64,000 nt of DNA from Lachnospiraceae bacterium (GTDB lineage Bacteria > Bacillota > Clostridia > Lachnospirales > Lachnospiraceae), in the NCBI GenBank assembly GCA_021770345.1, contig JAETRD010000012.1, positions 62,001 to 126,000 on the forward strand, in the 5' to 3' direction. The stretch's first letter is position 1. Every line of letters begins with the position of its first letter. A program made the position numbers and the translations under genes. Positions 1 to 7,783 of this stretch are shown here, one piece after another. Below the pieces are notes generated by a model. That model saw only the letters and a list, made by a program, of their open reading frames with translations. It did not search any database and had not been told where the DNA came from.

Positions 1-682
1 TGCCCGGCTTGCGCAAAATCTCGTCATCCACATTGATCTTTCCGACATCGTGCATATAGGCCGCGCGGCAGAGCATTTCCGCATAATATTCGGTCAGCTC
101 CATCGGCGCATAGCCTTCTTTTCGAAGGACATTGACCAGAAGCTCCACATATTTGCTCGTGCGCTTTACATGGCCGCCCGTGCTGCCGTCCCTGCTCTCG
201 ATGATATTGGCCATCGCCTTTATCATCTCCTCCTGAATCATTCCGACCTGCTTTTCCCGGTTGATGATCGCCTCTGTCTGCGCGGACACCATCGTCTCAA
301 GGTATTTCTGGTAACTGCGAATCTGAATGCAGTGCATAATCCTCCGCTTTAAGACAGATGCCGTAAACGGCTTCGAGACAAAATCCTCGGCACCTGCTTC
401 AAGCGCCCTTGTCTCCGTCTCCGGCCCCTGCACTCCCGTCAGAAAAATAACCGGTATCCCCTTGGTATCCTTCCTCTTTTTGAGCTGCGCAAGCACCTCA
501 AACCCGTCCATATCCGGCATATTGATATCCAGAAGAATCAAATCGGGCGTCATCTGATCCAATATCTGAAATGCGGTTTCCCCGGAAATCGCGCTCGCAA
601 CCTTGTATTCGTCCTGTAAAATTCGCCGCGCTGCCTCGATAATGACCAGGTCATCATCGACAATTAAGATTTTGTACTGCAT
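1..682 (-). CDS. Response regulator with HD-GYP output domain (3' end cut by window)
   Basis: This is a two-component response regulator whose output domain should hydrolyse cyclic-di-GMP. The first ~120 residues are a receiver domain: an acidic pocket in ILIVDDDLVII, the phospho-accepting Asp at about residue 52 in LLDINMPDMDGF, and the conserved Lys in FVSKPFTA. A linker helix leads into an HD domain, with YMHDVGKINVDDEIL near residue 213. The rest of the HD-GYP domain, including the GYP motif, lies beyond the left edge, so activity cannot be confirmed. The ATG at 682 follows GGGGGAG at a usable spacing. The sensor kinase partner is not adjacent; purL lies upstream. Confidence 0.85.
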   Translation of the reverse strand, partial: MQYKILIVDDDLVIIEAARRILQDEYKVASAISGETAFQILDQMTPDLILLDINMPDMDGFEVLAQLKKRKDTKGIPVIFLTGVQGPETETRALEAGAEDFVSKPFTASVLKRRIMHCIQIRSYQKYLETMVSAQTEAIINREKQVGMIQEEMIKAMANIIESRDGSTGGHVKRTSKYVELLVNVLRKEGYAPMELTEYYAEMLCRAAYMHDVGKINVDDEILRKPG

Positions 683-807
683 AAGCACTCCCCCATCGGT
701 ATTTTAAACCAAAGTACTACCTCTAAGTATATCAAAAAAAACGGAAAACTGCCATATAAAATACAGAAAGTTGTATCAAATATGGCAGTAACCGTCTATA
801 CCTCTGT

Positions 808-3800
808 CTATTTAAAATACGCTACCCCTGATTCAAACAGCTTTAAGTCCTGCTCCCCGTACACGTTGACGGCAACACTTCTGCCGCGGCGCTCGGAATG
901 CGCCATCTTTCCGAGTATCCGGCCGTCCGGGCTTGTGATTCCCTCGACCGCCATGTAGGAGCCGTTGACATTCCATTCCCCGTCCATCGTCGGGTTGCCG
1001 CTCTCGTCCACATACTGCGTCGCCACCTGGCCGTCTGCAAACAGTTTATCGAGCCACTCCTTCGGCGCCACAAAGCGCCCCTCCCCGTGCGATACCGGAT
1101 TGCAGTAAACCTCCCCCGCACGGGCTTTCGCAAGCCACGGGGACTTGTCGGTGACAACCTTTGTGTATACCATCCTGCTGACATGACGTCCGATCGTGTT
1201 GTAGGTCAGCGTCGGCGAGTCGGCTGCCTGCGGACGGATTTCACCGTACGGCAGAAGACCGAGCTTCATCAGCGCCTGGAAGCCGTTGCAGATGCCGAGC
1301 ATCAGGCCGTCGCGCTCGTTTAGCAGCTTCATGACTGCCTCGCTCATCTTCGCGTTGCGGAACGCCGCCGCAAAGAATTTCGCGGAACCCTCCGGCTCGT
1401 CTCCGGCCGAAAATCCTCCCGGGAACATCACGATCTGCGCCTGTTCGATCGCCGCCGTAAACGCATCCACGGACGAGCGGATATCCTCCGCCGTCAGATT
1501 CTTAAACACCCGGACGAGCACATCCGCACCGGCTCTGCGAAACGCCGCCGCGCTGTCATACTCGCAGTTCGTGCCCGGGAACACCGGGATAAATACGGTC
1601 GGTTTCGCCACCTTATGCCGGCAGATATAGATGCTGTCCGCCTTATAAATGCCGGTCGAAACCGTCTCCTTCTCCTCCGTCACACGGGTCGGGAATACCT
1701 TCTCAAGCGTGCCCGTCCAGGCCGAAACTGCCTCCTCCATGGAAATGACCGCCTCTTTCCCGCCGCTTCCCGCAAAGACAAATGCCTGCCTTTCATTGAC
1801 CTGCCCCACAAGCCGTCCGCTGTCGGAAAGTCCCGCCTGGGCGAGCACTTCTTTTACCTGTGCCGCCCTCTCCGGCGCAACCTCGGCCACGATATTTCCG
1901 AAGCCCGGCGCAAAAAGAATCTCCGGACTCACATCCGCCTCGACAGTCACGCCCAGCTTATTTCCGAACGCCATCTTCGAGAGAGCAGCCGAAAGGCCTT
2001 TTCCGTCGAGCGCGTACGCGGAGACAATGGCTCCGCTGCCGATCAGCACATGAATCGCCCCGTACAGCTTCATCACCTGCGCGTACACCGGCAGGTCATA
2101 CGAATCCTTCTCCACGGCAAAGAGCATCAGCTGATTTCCGACCTCCTTGAGCTCAGGTGTGATGATCTCCTGCTCCTTCGCCACGTGCACGGCAAACGAC
2201 ACCAGCGTCGGCGGCACATCGATGTCGTTGAAGGTGCCCGACATCGAATCTTTTCCGCCGATGGAGGGCAGACCGAAGCCGATCTGCGCGCTGTACGCGC
2301 CCAAAAGCGCCGCAAACGGCTGACTCCACCGCTTCGGATCCTCACTCATCCTGCGGAAGTACTCCTGGAATGTAAACCGCACTTTGCTGTAATCGCCGCC
2401 CGCGGCCACAATGCGGGACAGGGATTCGAGCACCGCGTAAACGGCTCCGTGGTACGGACTCCAGCTCGACAGATACGGGTCAAACCCGTATGCCATCATC
2501 GTGACCGCATCGGACTGCCCCGACGCGACCGGAATCTTCGCGACCATGGACTGCGTCTCCGTCAGCTGGTATCTGCCGCCGTACGGCATATACACGCTTC
2601 CCGCGCCGATGGACCCGTCAAACATCTCCACAAGCCCTTTCTGGGAGCAGACGTTTAAATCCGCAAGCTCCGCGAGCCATGCCCGCCGCATATCTCCCTC
2701 CCTGACGGCTTTCGCCGCTGCCGGAACGGCGATTTTGTTCAGGTAATTCTCCTCGGGTTTCGGCATCTCGACCGCAACGGACGTCTCCTGATGCGCGCCG
2801 TTGGTGTCTAAGAATGCCCGGGAAATATTTACGATCTCTTTCCCTCTCCACTCCAGCACCAGTCTCGGTTCTTCCGTCACCACCGCGACTTCCACTGCCT
2901 CAAGGTTTTCCTCCCCCGCATACGCGAGAAATCTCTGTACGTCCCCTGGAGCAACCACCACCGCCATGCGCTCCTGCGACTCGGATATCGCAAGCTCGGT
3001 CCCGTCGAGTCCCGCATACTTTTTCGGCACTGCGTCGAGATTCACGCGAAGCCCGTCCGCCAGCTCCCCGATTGCAACCGACACGCCGCCCGCGCCGAAA
3101 TCGTTGCATTTCTTAATCAGGTGCGTCACTTCCTCGCGGCGGAACAGGCGCTGTATTTTGCGCTCCGTCGGCGGATTTCCCTTCTGCACCTCTGCGCCGC
3201 AGACCGCGGTCGACTCGGTGTTGTGCGCTTTCGAGGAGCCGGTCGCGCCGCCGATTCCGTCGCGGCCGGTACGCCCGCCGAGCAAGATAATGATATCTCC
3301 CGGATCCGAGGTCAGCCGCTGCACGGCGCGCCGCGGAGCTGCGCCCAGCACGGCGCCGATCTCCATGCGCTTCGCCGCGTAGTCCGGATGATAGATTTCC
3401 CTGACATAGCCGGTCGCAAGGCCGATCTGATTGCCGTAGGAACTGTAACCGTGGGCAGCCTCACGCACCAGTTTTTTCTGCGGAAGCTTTCCCGCAAGCG
3501 TATCCTGCACCGGAACCGTCGGGTCGGCCGCACCCGTCACGCGCATCGCCTGATATACATAGGTACGTCCCGAAAGCGGGTCACGGATGGCTCCGCCGAG
3601 ACAGGTCGCAGCCCCGCCGAAGGGTTCGATCTCCGTCGGATGATTGTGCGTCTCGTTCTTAAAATTGACAAGCCACTCCTCCGTCACGCCGTCAACCTCA
3701 ATCGGGACGACGATCGAGCACGCATTGATCTCGTCGGACTCCTCCTGGTCGTCTAATTTTCCTTCCTTTTTCAGACGCTTCATCGCCATCAGCGCAATAT

Positions 3801-4644
3801 CCATCAGGCAGACGAACTTATCACCGCGGCCGGCATATAAATTCCTGTGCGTCTTAAGATAATCCTGATAGGTATCCTCCATCATCGGACGGTAATACCC
3901 ATCCTCGAACGTCACGTCCTTTAACTCGGTGGAAAACGTCGTGTGACGGCAGTGATCGGACCAGTAAGTATCGAGGACGCGCACTTCCGTCATCGACGGA
4001 TTCCGTTTTTCTTCCTCCCTGAAATAATTCTGAATATGCAAAAAGTCCTGGAAGGTCATCGCCAGGTTCAAAGAATCGTAGAGCTCCTTTAACTCGTCTG
4101 CCGGCATCGCAATAAAATCGTTGTGCCCTTCCATATGCTCAAAAATCATGATATCTGCCGGATCGTCAAACTCCTGTACCAGCGTCTGCGGCTTTTCCGT
4201 GCCGGTTTCCCGCGAGTCCACCGGATTGATACAGTGCTTTTTAATCGCCGCAAGCTCCTCCCCGGTGCACGTTCCCTCGATCACATAGGTCACGGCCGTG
4301 CGGATGACCGGCTCTTCCTCCTCGTTTAAGAGCTTGATGCACTGTTCGGCGGAATCCGCTCTCTGGTCAAACTGCCCCGGCAAAAACTCCACCGAAAATA
4401 CCTTTCCGTCGCCCGACGCAAAGGCCTCCTCGTAGAGATTGTCCACCGGAGGCTCGGAAAACACCGTATTCAGCGCCTTTCCGTAAACCTCCTCCGAAAT
4501 ATTCTCAATGTCATAGCGAACCAGCACGCGCACTCCCGTCACGCCGCGGATTCCGAGATAATTTTTAATCTCCGCAAAAAGCTCCTTTGCCTTCACTGCA
4601 AATTCGGGCTTTTTTTCCACATACACTCTGCGAACCTTACTCAT
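808..4644 (-). CDS. purL: Phosphoribosylformylglycinamidine synthase (single-chain)
   Basis: This enzyme of purine biosynthesis converts FGAR, ATP and glutamine to FGAM in the cytoplasm. At 1278 residues it is the large one-chain form that also carries its own glutaminase. The synthetase core shows ETHNHPTEIEPF and GGKDSMSG. The C-terminal class I amidotransferase domain shows PGTNCEYD, the catalytic Cys in GICNGFQALMK, and the His/Glu pair in HGEGRF, all apparently intact. Other pur genes are not next to it, so it is likely transcribed alone. A plausible promoter lies about 95 bp upstream. No purine riboswitch was seen in the 265-bp gap to the divergent lysR gene. Confidence 0.97.
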   Translation of the reverse strand: MSKVRRVYVEKKPEFAVKAKELFAEIKNYLGIRGVTGVRVLVRYDIENISEEVYGKALNTVFSEPPVDNLYEEAFASGDGKVFSVEFLPGQFDQRADSAEQCIKLLNEEEEPVIRTAVTYVIEGTCTGEELAAIKKHCINPVDSRETGTEKPQTLVQEFDDPADIMIFEHMEGHNDFIAMPADELKELYDSLNLAMTFQDFLHIQNYFREEEKRNPSMTEVRVLDTYWSDHCRHTTFSTELKDVTFEDGYYRPMMEDTYQDYLKTHRNLYAGRGDKFVCLMDIALMAMKRLKKEGKLDDQEESDEINACSIVVPIEVDGVTEEWLVNFKNETHNHPTEIEPFGGAATCLGGAIRDPLSGRTYVYQAMRVTGAADPTVPVQDTLAGKLPQKKLVREAAHGYSSYGNQIGLATGYVREIYHPDYAAKRMEIGAVLGAAPRRAVQRLTSDPGDIIILLGGRTGRDGIGGATGSSKAHNTESTAVCGAEVQKGNPPTERKIQRLFRREEVTHLIKKCNDFGAGGVSVAIGELADGLRVNLDAVPKKYAGLDGTELAISESQERMAVVVAPGDVQRFLAYAGEENLEAVEVAVVTEEPRLVLEWRGKEIVNISRAFLDTNGAHQETSVAVEMPKPEENYLNKIAVPAAAKAVREGDMRRAWLAELADLNVCSQKGLVEMFDGSIGAGSVYMPYGGRYQLTETQSMVAKIPVASGQSDAVTMMAYGFDPYLSSWSPYHGAVYAVLESLSRIVAAGGDYSKVRFTFQEYFRRMSEDPKRWSQPFAALLGAYSAQIGFGLPSIGGKDSMSGTFNDIDVPPTLVSFAVHVAKEQEIITPELKEVGNQLMLFAVEKDSYDLPVYAQVMKLYGAIHVLIGSGAIVSAYALDGKGLSAALSKMAFGNKLGVTVEADVSPEILFAPGFGNIVAEVAPERAAQVKEVLAQAGLSDSGRLVGQVNERQAFVFAGSGGKEAVISMEEAVSAWTGTLEKVFPTRVTEEKETVSTGIYKADSIYICRHKVAKPTVFIPVFPGTNCEYDSAAAFRRAGADVLVRVFKNLTAEDIRSSVDAFTAAIEQAQIVMFPGGFSAGDEPEGSAKFFAAAFRNAKMSEAVMKLLNERDGLMLGICNGFQALMKLGLLPYGEIRPQAADSPTLTYNTIGRHVSRMVYTKVVTDKSPWLAKARAGEVYCNPVSHGEGRFVAPKEWLDKLFADGQVATQYVDESGNPTMDGEWNVNGSYMAVEGITSPDGRILGKMAHSERRGRSVAVNVYGEQDLKLFESGVAYFK

Positions 4645-4738
4645 AGCATCTCCTCCACAATCTCAACTTTTTCGGAACGGAAAACCTGCGGCATCCAGAC
4701 TTCCGTTGTCATACACTCAAATTTATCTCACTTTTCAT

Positions 4739-4766
4739 AGTATAGCATGTCCTATCAAATTAGCAA
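4739..4766 (-). promoter_or_regulatory. Probable purL promoter
   Basis: On the minus strand TTGCTA (4766-4761) is followed after 16 bases by TATACT (4744-4739). The match is moderate and the site is about 95 bp before the purL ATG. Confidence 0.4.
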
Positions 4767-4835
4767 AATTAATAGATTTAATCCCATTTATCAGTACAAT
4801 TAATAGATATATCCGTGATGACTCTGCCGTTTTAT

Positions 4836-4864
4836 TTGACACAATTATAAGTATCTCTTATAAT
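4836..4864 (+). promoter_or_regulatory. Perfect consensus sigma-A promoter of the lysR gene
   Basis: TTGACA (4836-4841), exactly 17 bases, then TATAAT (4859-4864): a full consensus vegetative promoter, unusual for a regulator gene. Transcription would start near 4871 and give a leader of about 40 nt. The spacer and the -10 box lie inside a perfect palindrome, so the promoter is probably blocked by a bound protein. Confidence 0.85.
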
Positions 4865-4867
4865 TGT
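4841..4867. promoter_or_regulatory. Palindromic operator over the lysR promoter
   Basis: A perfect inverted repeat with 11-bp arms (ACAATTATAAG / CTTATAATTGT) and a 5-bp centre TATCT. It covers the end of the -35 box, the whole spacer and the -10 box of the lysR promoter. The placement fits autorepression by the LysR product; that is an inference. It contains the T-N11-A pattern typical of LysR sites. Confidence 0.75.
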
Positions 4868-4909
4868 TGCCATATCAGACACGGGAACGCTCTCAGAATG
4901 GAGATTTTT

Positions 4910-5794
4910 ATGGATATCAATTACGAATTATACAAGGTCTTTTATCATGTCGCCACCTCCTTAAGCTTTTCGGAGGCCAGCAAGCAACTGTACATCTCCC
5001 AGTCTGCCGTAAGCCAGTCCATCAAAACGCTCGAAAAAAAGTTAGAGCAGCCACTGTTTATCCGCAGCACAAAGCGGGTACAGCTCACACCCGCAGGTGC
5101 GGTTCTCCTAAAGCATATCGAACCCGCGATGAACTTAATCCGCCGCGGCGAAAGCCAGCTTTTAGACTCCGGCAGTCTCGGGTTCGGCCAGCTGCACATC
5201 GGCGCGAGCGATACGATCTGCCGCTATTTTCTTGTGCCCTACTTAAGGCAGTTCCACAAAAAGTTCCCGGATGTACCGATAAAGGTCACAAATGCGACCT
5301 CCCCCGGCTGCGTCGAGCTGCTCACACAGGGAAAGGTGGATCTGATTGTCACGAACTTCCCGAACTCCGGTCTGAACCACTCCTACATCCGAAAAGTTGT
5401 CTGCGGCTTTACCGACGTATTCATCGCCAATCCCGCTTACTTTCATCTGATGCAGCAGGAGGTTTCGTTTGCAAAGCTTCGACAGTATCCGATTCTGATG
5501 CTCGACCGCAAGAGCACGACCAGCGAATTTCTGCACAATCTTTTCCTGCAGCACCAGCTCGAGCTCGTCCCCCAGGTGGAGCTGAGCAGCAATGACCTGC
5601 TGATCGACTTAGCGCGCATCGGACTCGGCATCGCCTTTATCCCGGACTACTGCCTGACGCATGAATCCGGGGACCTTTTTATCGTAAAGACAAAGGAAAC
5701 GCTGCCCTCCCGCCAGCTCGTGGCCTCCGTCAATCCGACGCTGCCCGTCACACCGTCCACGGAGGAATTTTTAAATCTGCTGCCGGAAGTGTAA
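4910..5794 (+). CDS. LysR-family transcriptional regulator
   Basis: A 294-residue LysR regulator. The N-terminal winged helix-turn-helix is clear (SFSEASKQLYISQSAVSQSI, residues ~19-38), followed by the linker helix and a periplasmic-binding-like effector domain. The frame is open further upstream, but the ATG at 4910 has GGAG six bases before it and begins MDINYELYKVF, the usual start in this family. The ligand is unknown. It is divergent from purL, but the shared gap gives no proof that purL is its target; the AT-rich module downstream is convergent. Autoregulation is suggested by the palindrome over its own promoter. Confidence 0.92.
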   Translation: MDINYELYKVFYHVATSLSFSEASKQLYISQSAVSQSIKTLEKKLEQPLFIRSTKRVQLTPAGAVLLKHIEPAMNLIRRGESQLLDSGSLGFGQLHIGASDTICRYFLVPYLRQFHKKFPDVPIKVTNATSPGCVELLTQGKVDLIVTNFPNSGLNHSYIRKVVCGFTDVFIANPAYFHLMQQEVSFAKLRQYPILMLDRKSTTSEFLHNLFLQHQLELVPQVELSSNDLLIDLARIGLGIAFIPDYCLTHESGDLFIVKTKETLPSRQLVASVNPTLPVTPSTEEFLNLLPEV

Positions 5795-5819
5795 CAAATC
5801 GATCTCAAAAATAAAATAA

Positions 5820-5846
5820 CCCTATGTACCCTCAATGTACATAGGG
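5820..5846. terminator. Hairpin between convergent lysR and PIN module
   Basis: A perfect 10-bp stem (CCCTATGTAC / GTACATAGGG) with a 7-base loop. It lies 26 bp after the lysR stop and downstream of the convergent PIN gene. On the minus strand it is followed by a T-rich stretch, so it may end transcription in both directions. Confidence 0.6.
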
Positions 5847-5852
5847 AATATC

Positions 5853-5890
5853 ATGGTTCGGGGGCGTACGCTCCCTTTGTCCACTGAGAG
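5853..5890. repeat. Dispersed imperfect palindrome, copy A
   Basis: On the minus strand the core reads CTCAGTGGACAAAGGG, then a GC-rich centre, then a degenerate return arm. The same core occurs at 32652-32695 and 50007-50055. This copy sits between the end of the AT-rich PIN module and the lysR hairpin. Confidence 0.6.
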
Positions 5891-5916
5891 TAATATCAAG
5901 TTATATAGTTTGTATT

Positions 5917-6450
5917 TTATCTCATGCTTAAAATAAATCTATTGCTCGATACAATAATGCCAGGCAAATCATAACTTATGTAATCTTTATCGTTTGTAAC
6001 TAAAATAGCTTTATATTTCTTTGCAATTTCCACAATCATTGCATCATTAAAATCATATGCAAACTCATGCTCAAATAAATTTTCCTTTTCTAATTCATTA
6101 AATTTATCATCCACAAAAATAAAGCGTCTTTGCCACTCATTTTTTATTATGTCCAAAATCACTTCCATACATTGCTGATAATCTTCTGTTGTCCTGTAAT
6201 CTCTTTTATAATCCCGACACTGCGAATGCTCGCTCTTATATAATTCGTATTGAAATCTTATACATCTATTAATAAACTCGGAAACCTGAACAGATGTTAA
6301 TATGATTGCAGCATGATGCCTTACTATACGCGCATACAAAGCAGTCGTGTCAGATACATCTTTTCCCGGACACATTGGGTAAAACAAATCTATTAAAATA
6401 TTTGTGTCGAATATAAACACATCATTTGATTTTGGTTGACAACTCGACAT
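5917..6450 (-). CDS. PIN-domain nuclease-like protein
   Basis: A 177-residue protein with the layout of a PIN-fold RNase. An Asp sits in strand 1 (FIFDTNILIDLF), a Glu in VSEFINR, and further acidic residues in FNDAMIVEIAKKY and VTNDKDY. PIN proteins usually cleave RNA as toxins. It is the last gene of an AT-rich three-gene operon after a HATPase and a STAS-like gene. No antitoxin of a classical VapB type is adjacent, so control by the HATPase/STAS pair is an attractive inference. An upstream in-frame ATG at 6468 overlaps the preceding stop by one base, but ATG 6450 has AAAGGG six bases upstream and is preferred. Confidence 0.8.
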   Translation of the reverse strand: MSSCQPKSNDVFIFDTNILIDLFYPMCPGKDVSDTTALYARIVRHHAAIILTSVQVSEFINRCIRFQYELYKSEHSQCRDYKRDYRTTEDYQQCMEVILDIIKNEWQRRFIFVDDKFNELEKENLFEHEFAYDFNDAMIVEIAKKYKAILVTNDKDYISYDLPGIIVSSNRFILSMR

Positions 6451-6467
6451 CGATATCCCTTTTTTCA

Positions 6468-6809
6468 TCAGTTAACCACATCCTTAACTATTTTTTCAAA
6501 TTCCTTCTGATTCGAATAAAATCTTTTTGCATTTTGTATAACCATATTTACCGTTGCAATTTTTTCCTTTGGCAGGTTACTGATTTTTAAATATTGCGTC
6601 AACGTCTCCCCATTATATTTCCCGTATAATTTTCCTATTGAATTATTAAGAAACGGCGAAATCATGCTCTCAACATCCGAAAAATCCAATTCAATTACTT
6701 CTTTCGCCTCTATTGACTTAACGATCTCCCGGTATAGGATATCCCCTAATTCTTGTGTGATTGCAGACGGTGTGCCGATACACTCCATTACATTTAAAAC
6801 TTTACTCAT
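6468..6809 (-). CDS. STAS-like DUF4325 protein
   Basis: A 113-residue protein resembling the STAS-like DUF4325 family. A central strand-loop-helix reads VIELDFSDVESMISPFLNNS, where STAS anti-anti-sigma proteins carry their phospho-acceptor Ser; the Ser in this loop (ESMIS) is a candidate, but this is inference. It lies 11 bp after the HATPase gene and just before the PIN gene, so the three genes are likely co-translated. GGAGG is placed seven bases before ATG 6809. The role is probably that of a protein partner in a kinase-controlled switch. Confidence 0.72.
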   Translation of the reverse strand: MSKVLNVMECIGTPSAITQELGDILYREIVKSIEAKEVIELDFSDVESMISPFLNNSIGKLYGKYNGETLTQYLKISNLPKEKIATVNMVIQNAKRFYSNQKEFEKIVKDVVN

Positions 6810-6820
6810 CAAAATGCCTC

Positions 6821-7699
6821 CTAAAATATGATTGATTCAATATCTTTTTCAACTGACAAATAAGAAAAATTATCATTCATGTTTATAGCCATAGTAACTA
6901 TGGTCCCCTGAAATGGATATTTTAAATTGCCATAGCGTTCCTTTTCCTCACAATACTCATAGCATTCATTATCTGAGACGATATATAACTGTCCCCGATT
7001 TAATCGTACAAATTTACTGAGCACACTGAATCCAAGACCTCCCGGTGTTCCGTTTTTCCTCGTCGAATTTCCCTCCTGCATTGCCCATTGAATACGATTA
7101 CAAACCTCCGCGTCCAGCTCACCGTATCTGTCAACATTGTATTTTATCGTCTCCCCTATATCTACAACCGTAAAATACAAAATGGAACTCATGGGAAAAA
7201 ATTGACCGCAAGAATAAATATTTTTAGTAGTAGTATGCTCCTTTACATTGTTGAATATCTCTAAAACATTATCAATGATTGCATTCTTTGCCTCCGGTGT
7301 CATGAACGGGATATCATCCCGTTGAAAAATATTGAGTAATAAATATTTTTCAAACTCATCTATTTCACTGATAAAAAAGCGCCGATGCGGTATTGTCGTA
7401 TGAAAGCTATCCTCTTTTGGCTCCATACCCAACATTTTGCCAAACCCATTTTTTCTCATAACATTTGACAGTTTTTCAGATAAATTCCGGATTACTATAT
7501 GTGAATTTTCGTTTGCACAAAACGAATCAAACAGCGCACTAAATACTGCCAGTTGATTCGCTGCAATAAACGTTACTTTCTTAAAATCTACTGCAACCGA
7601 TTCTCCCTTATGCTTGTTTAGCTTTTCGGATAGCAACGCCAACGTATCATGTGCTTTTCGTCCATTATCAATGTTTACCTGAATTTCCAGAACATACAT
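6821..7699 (-). CDS. STAS-like/HATPase switch kinase
   Basis: A 292-residue protein with two parts. The N-terminal ~90 residues look like a STAS/MlaB-type alpha/beta domain (VAVDFKKVTFIAANQLAVFS). The C-terminal half is a GHKL ATPase: an N-box (NVLEIFNNVKEHT), a G1-like VVDIGETI and a G2 loop in GTPGGLGFSVLSKF. There is no HisKA phospho-acceptor His and no membrane segment, so it resembles anti-sigma serine kinases such as SpoIIAB or RsbW rather than sensor kinases. It is the first gene of the PIN module. Base composition is far more AT-rich than purL or the helicase gene on either side, which suggests horizontal gain. Confidence 0.75.
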   Translation of the reverse strand: MYVLEIQVNIDNGRKAHDTLALLSEKLNKHKGESVAVDFKKVTFIAANQLAVFSALFDSFCANENSHIVIRNLSEKLSNVMRKNGFGKMLGMEPKEDSFHTTIPHRRFFISEIDEFEKYLLLNIFQRDDIPFMTPEAKNAIIDNVLEIFNNVKEHTTTKNIYSCGQFFPMSSILYFTVVDIGETIKYNVDRYGELDAEVCNRIQWAMQEGNSTRKNGTPGGLGFSVLSKFVRLNRGQLYIVSDNECYEYCEEKERYGNLKYPFQGTIVTMAINMNDNFSYLSVEKDIESIIF

Positions 7700-7718
7700 T
7701 CTTGTTTTCCTCTCATTT

Positions 7719-7747
7719 ATAATAGCACATTTTCTCTGTCACTACAA
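7719..7747 (-). promoter_or_regulatory. Probable promoter of the HATPase/STAS/PIN module
   Basis: Minus strand TTGTAG (7747-7742), 17 bases, TATTAT (7724-7719), about 20 bp before the HATPase ATG. Confidence 0.5.
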
Positions 7748-7783
7748 TCAAAAGACAATCGCATAAAATATAAAAACCCGGCC

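Noticed and set aside
50-557. Two rightward open frames at the left edge
   Set aside because: The minus strand here encodes the receiver and HD motifs of a response regulator, so these are shadows.
898-3756. Many long open frames on the strand opposite purL
   Set aside because: They are shadows of a GC-rich gene. PurL has continuous family motifs through the whole stretch, while the opposite frames show no recognisable domain and only Arg/His/Pro-rich sequence.
4645-4835. Possible purine riboswitch before purL
   Set aside because: No three-way junction pattern or terminator was seen in the leader; only a simple promoter is supported.
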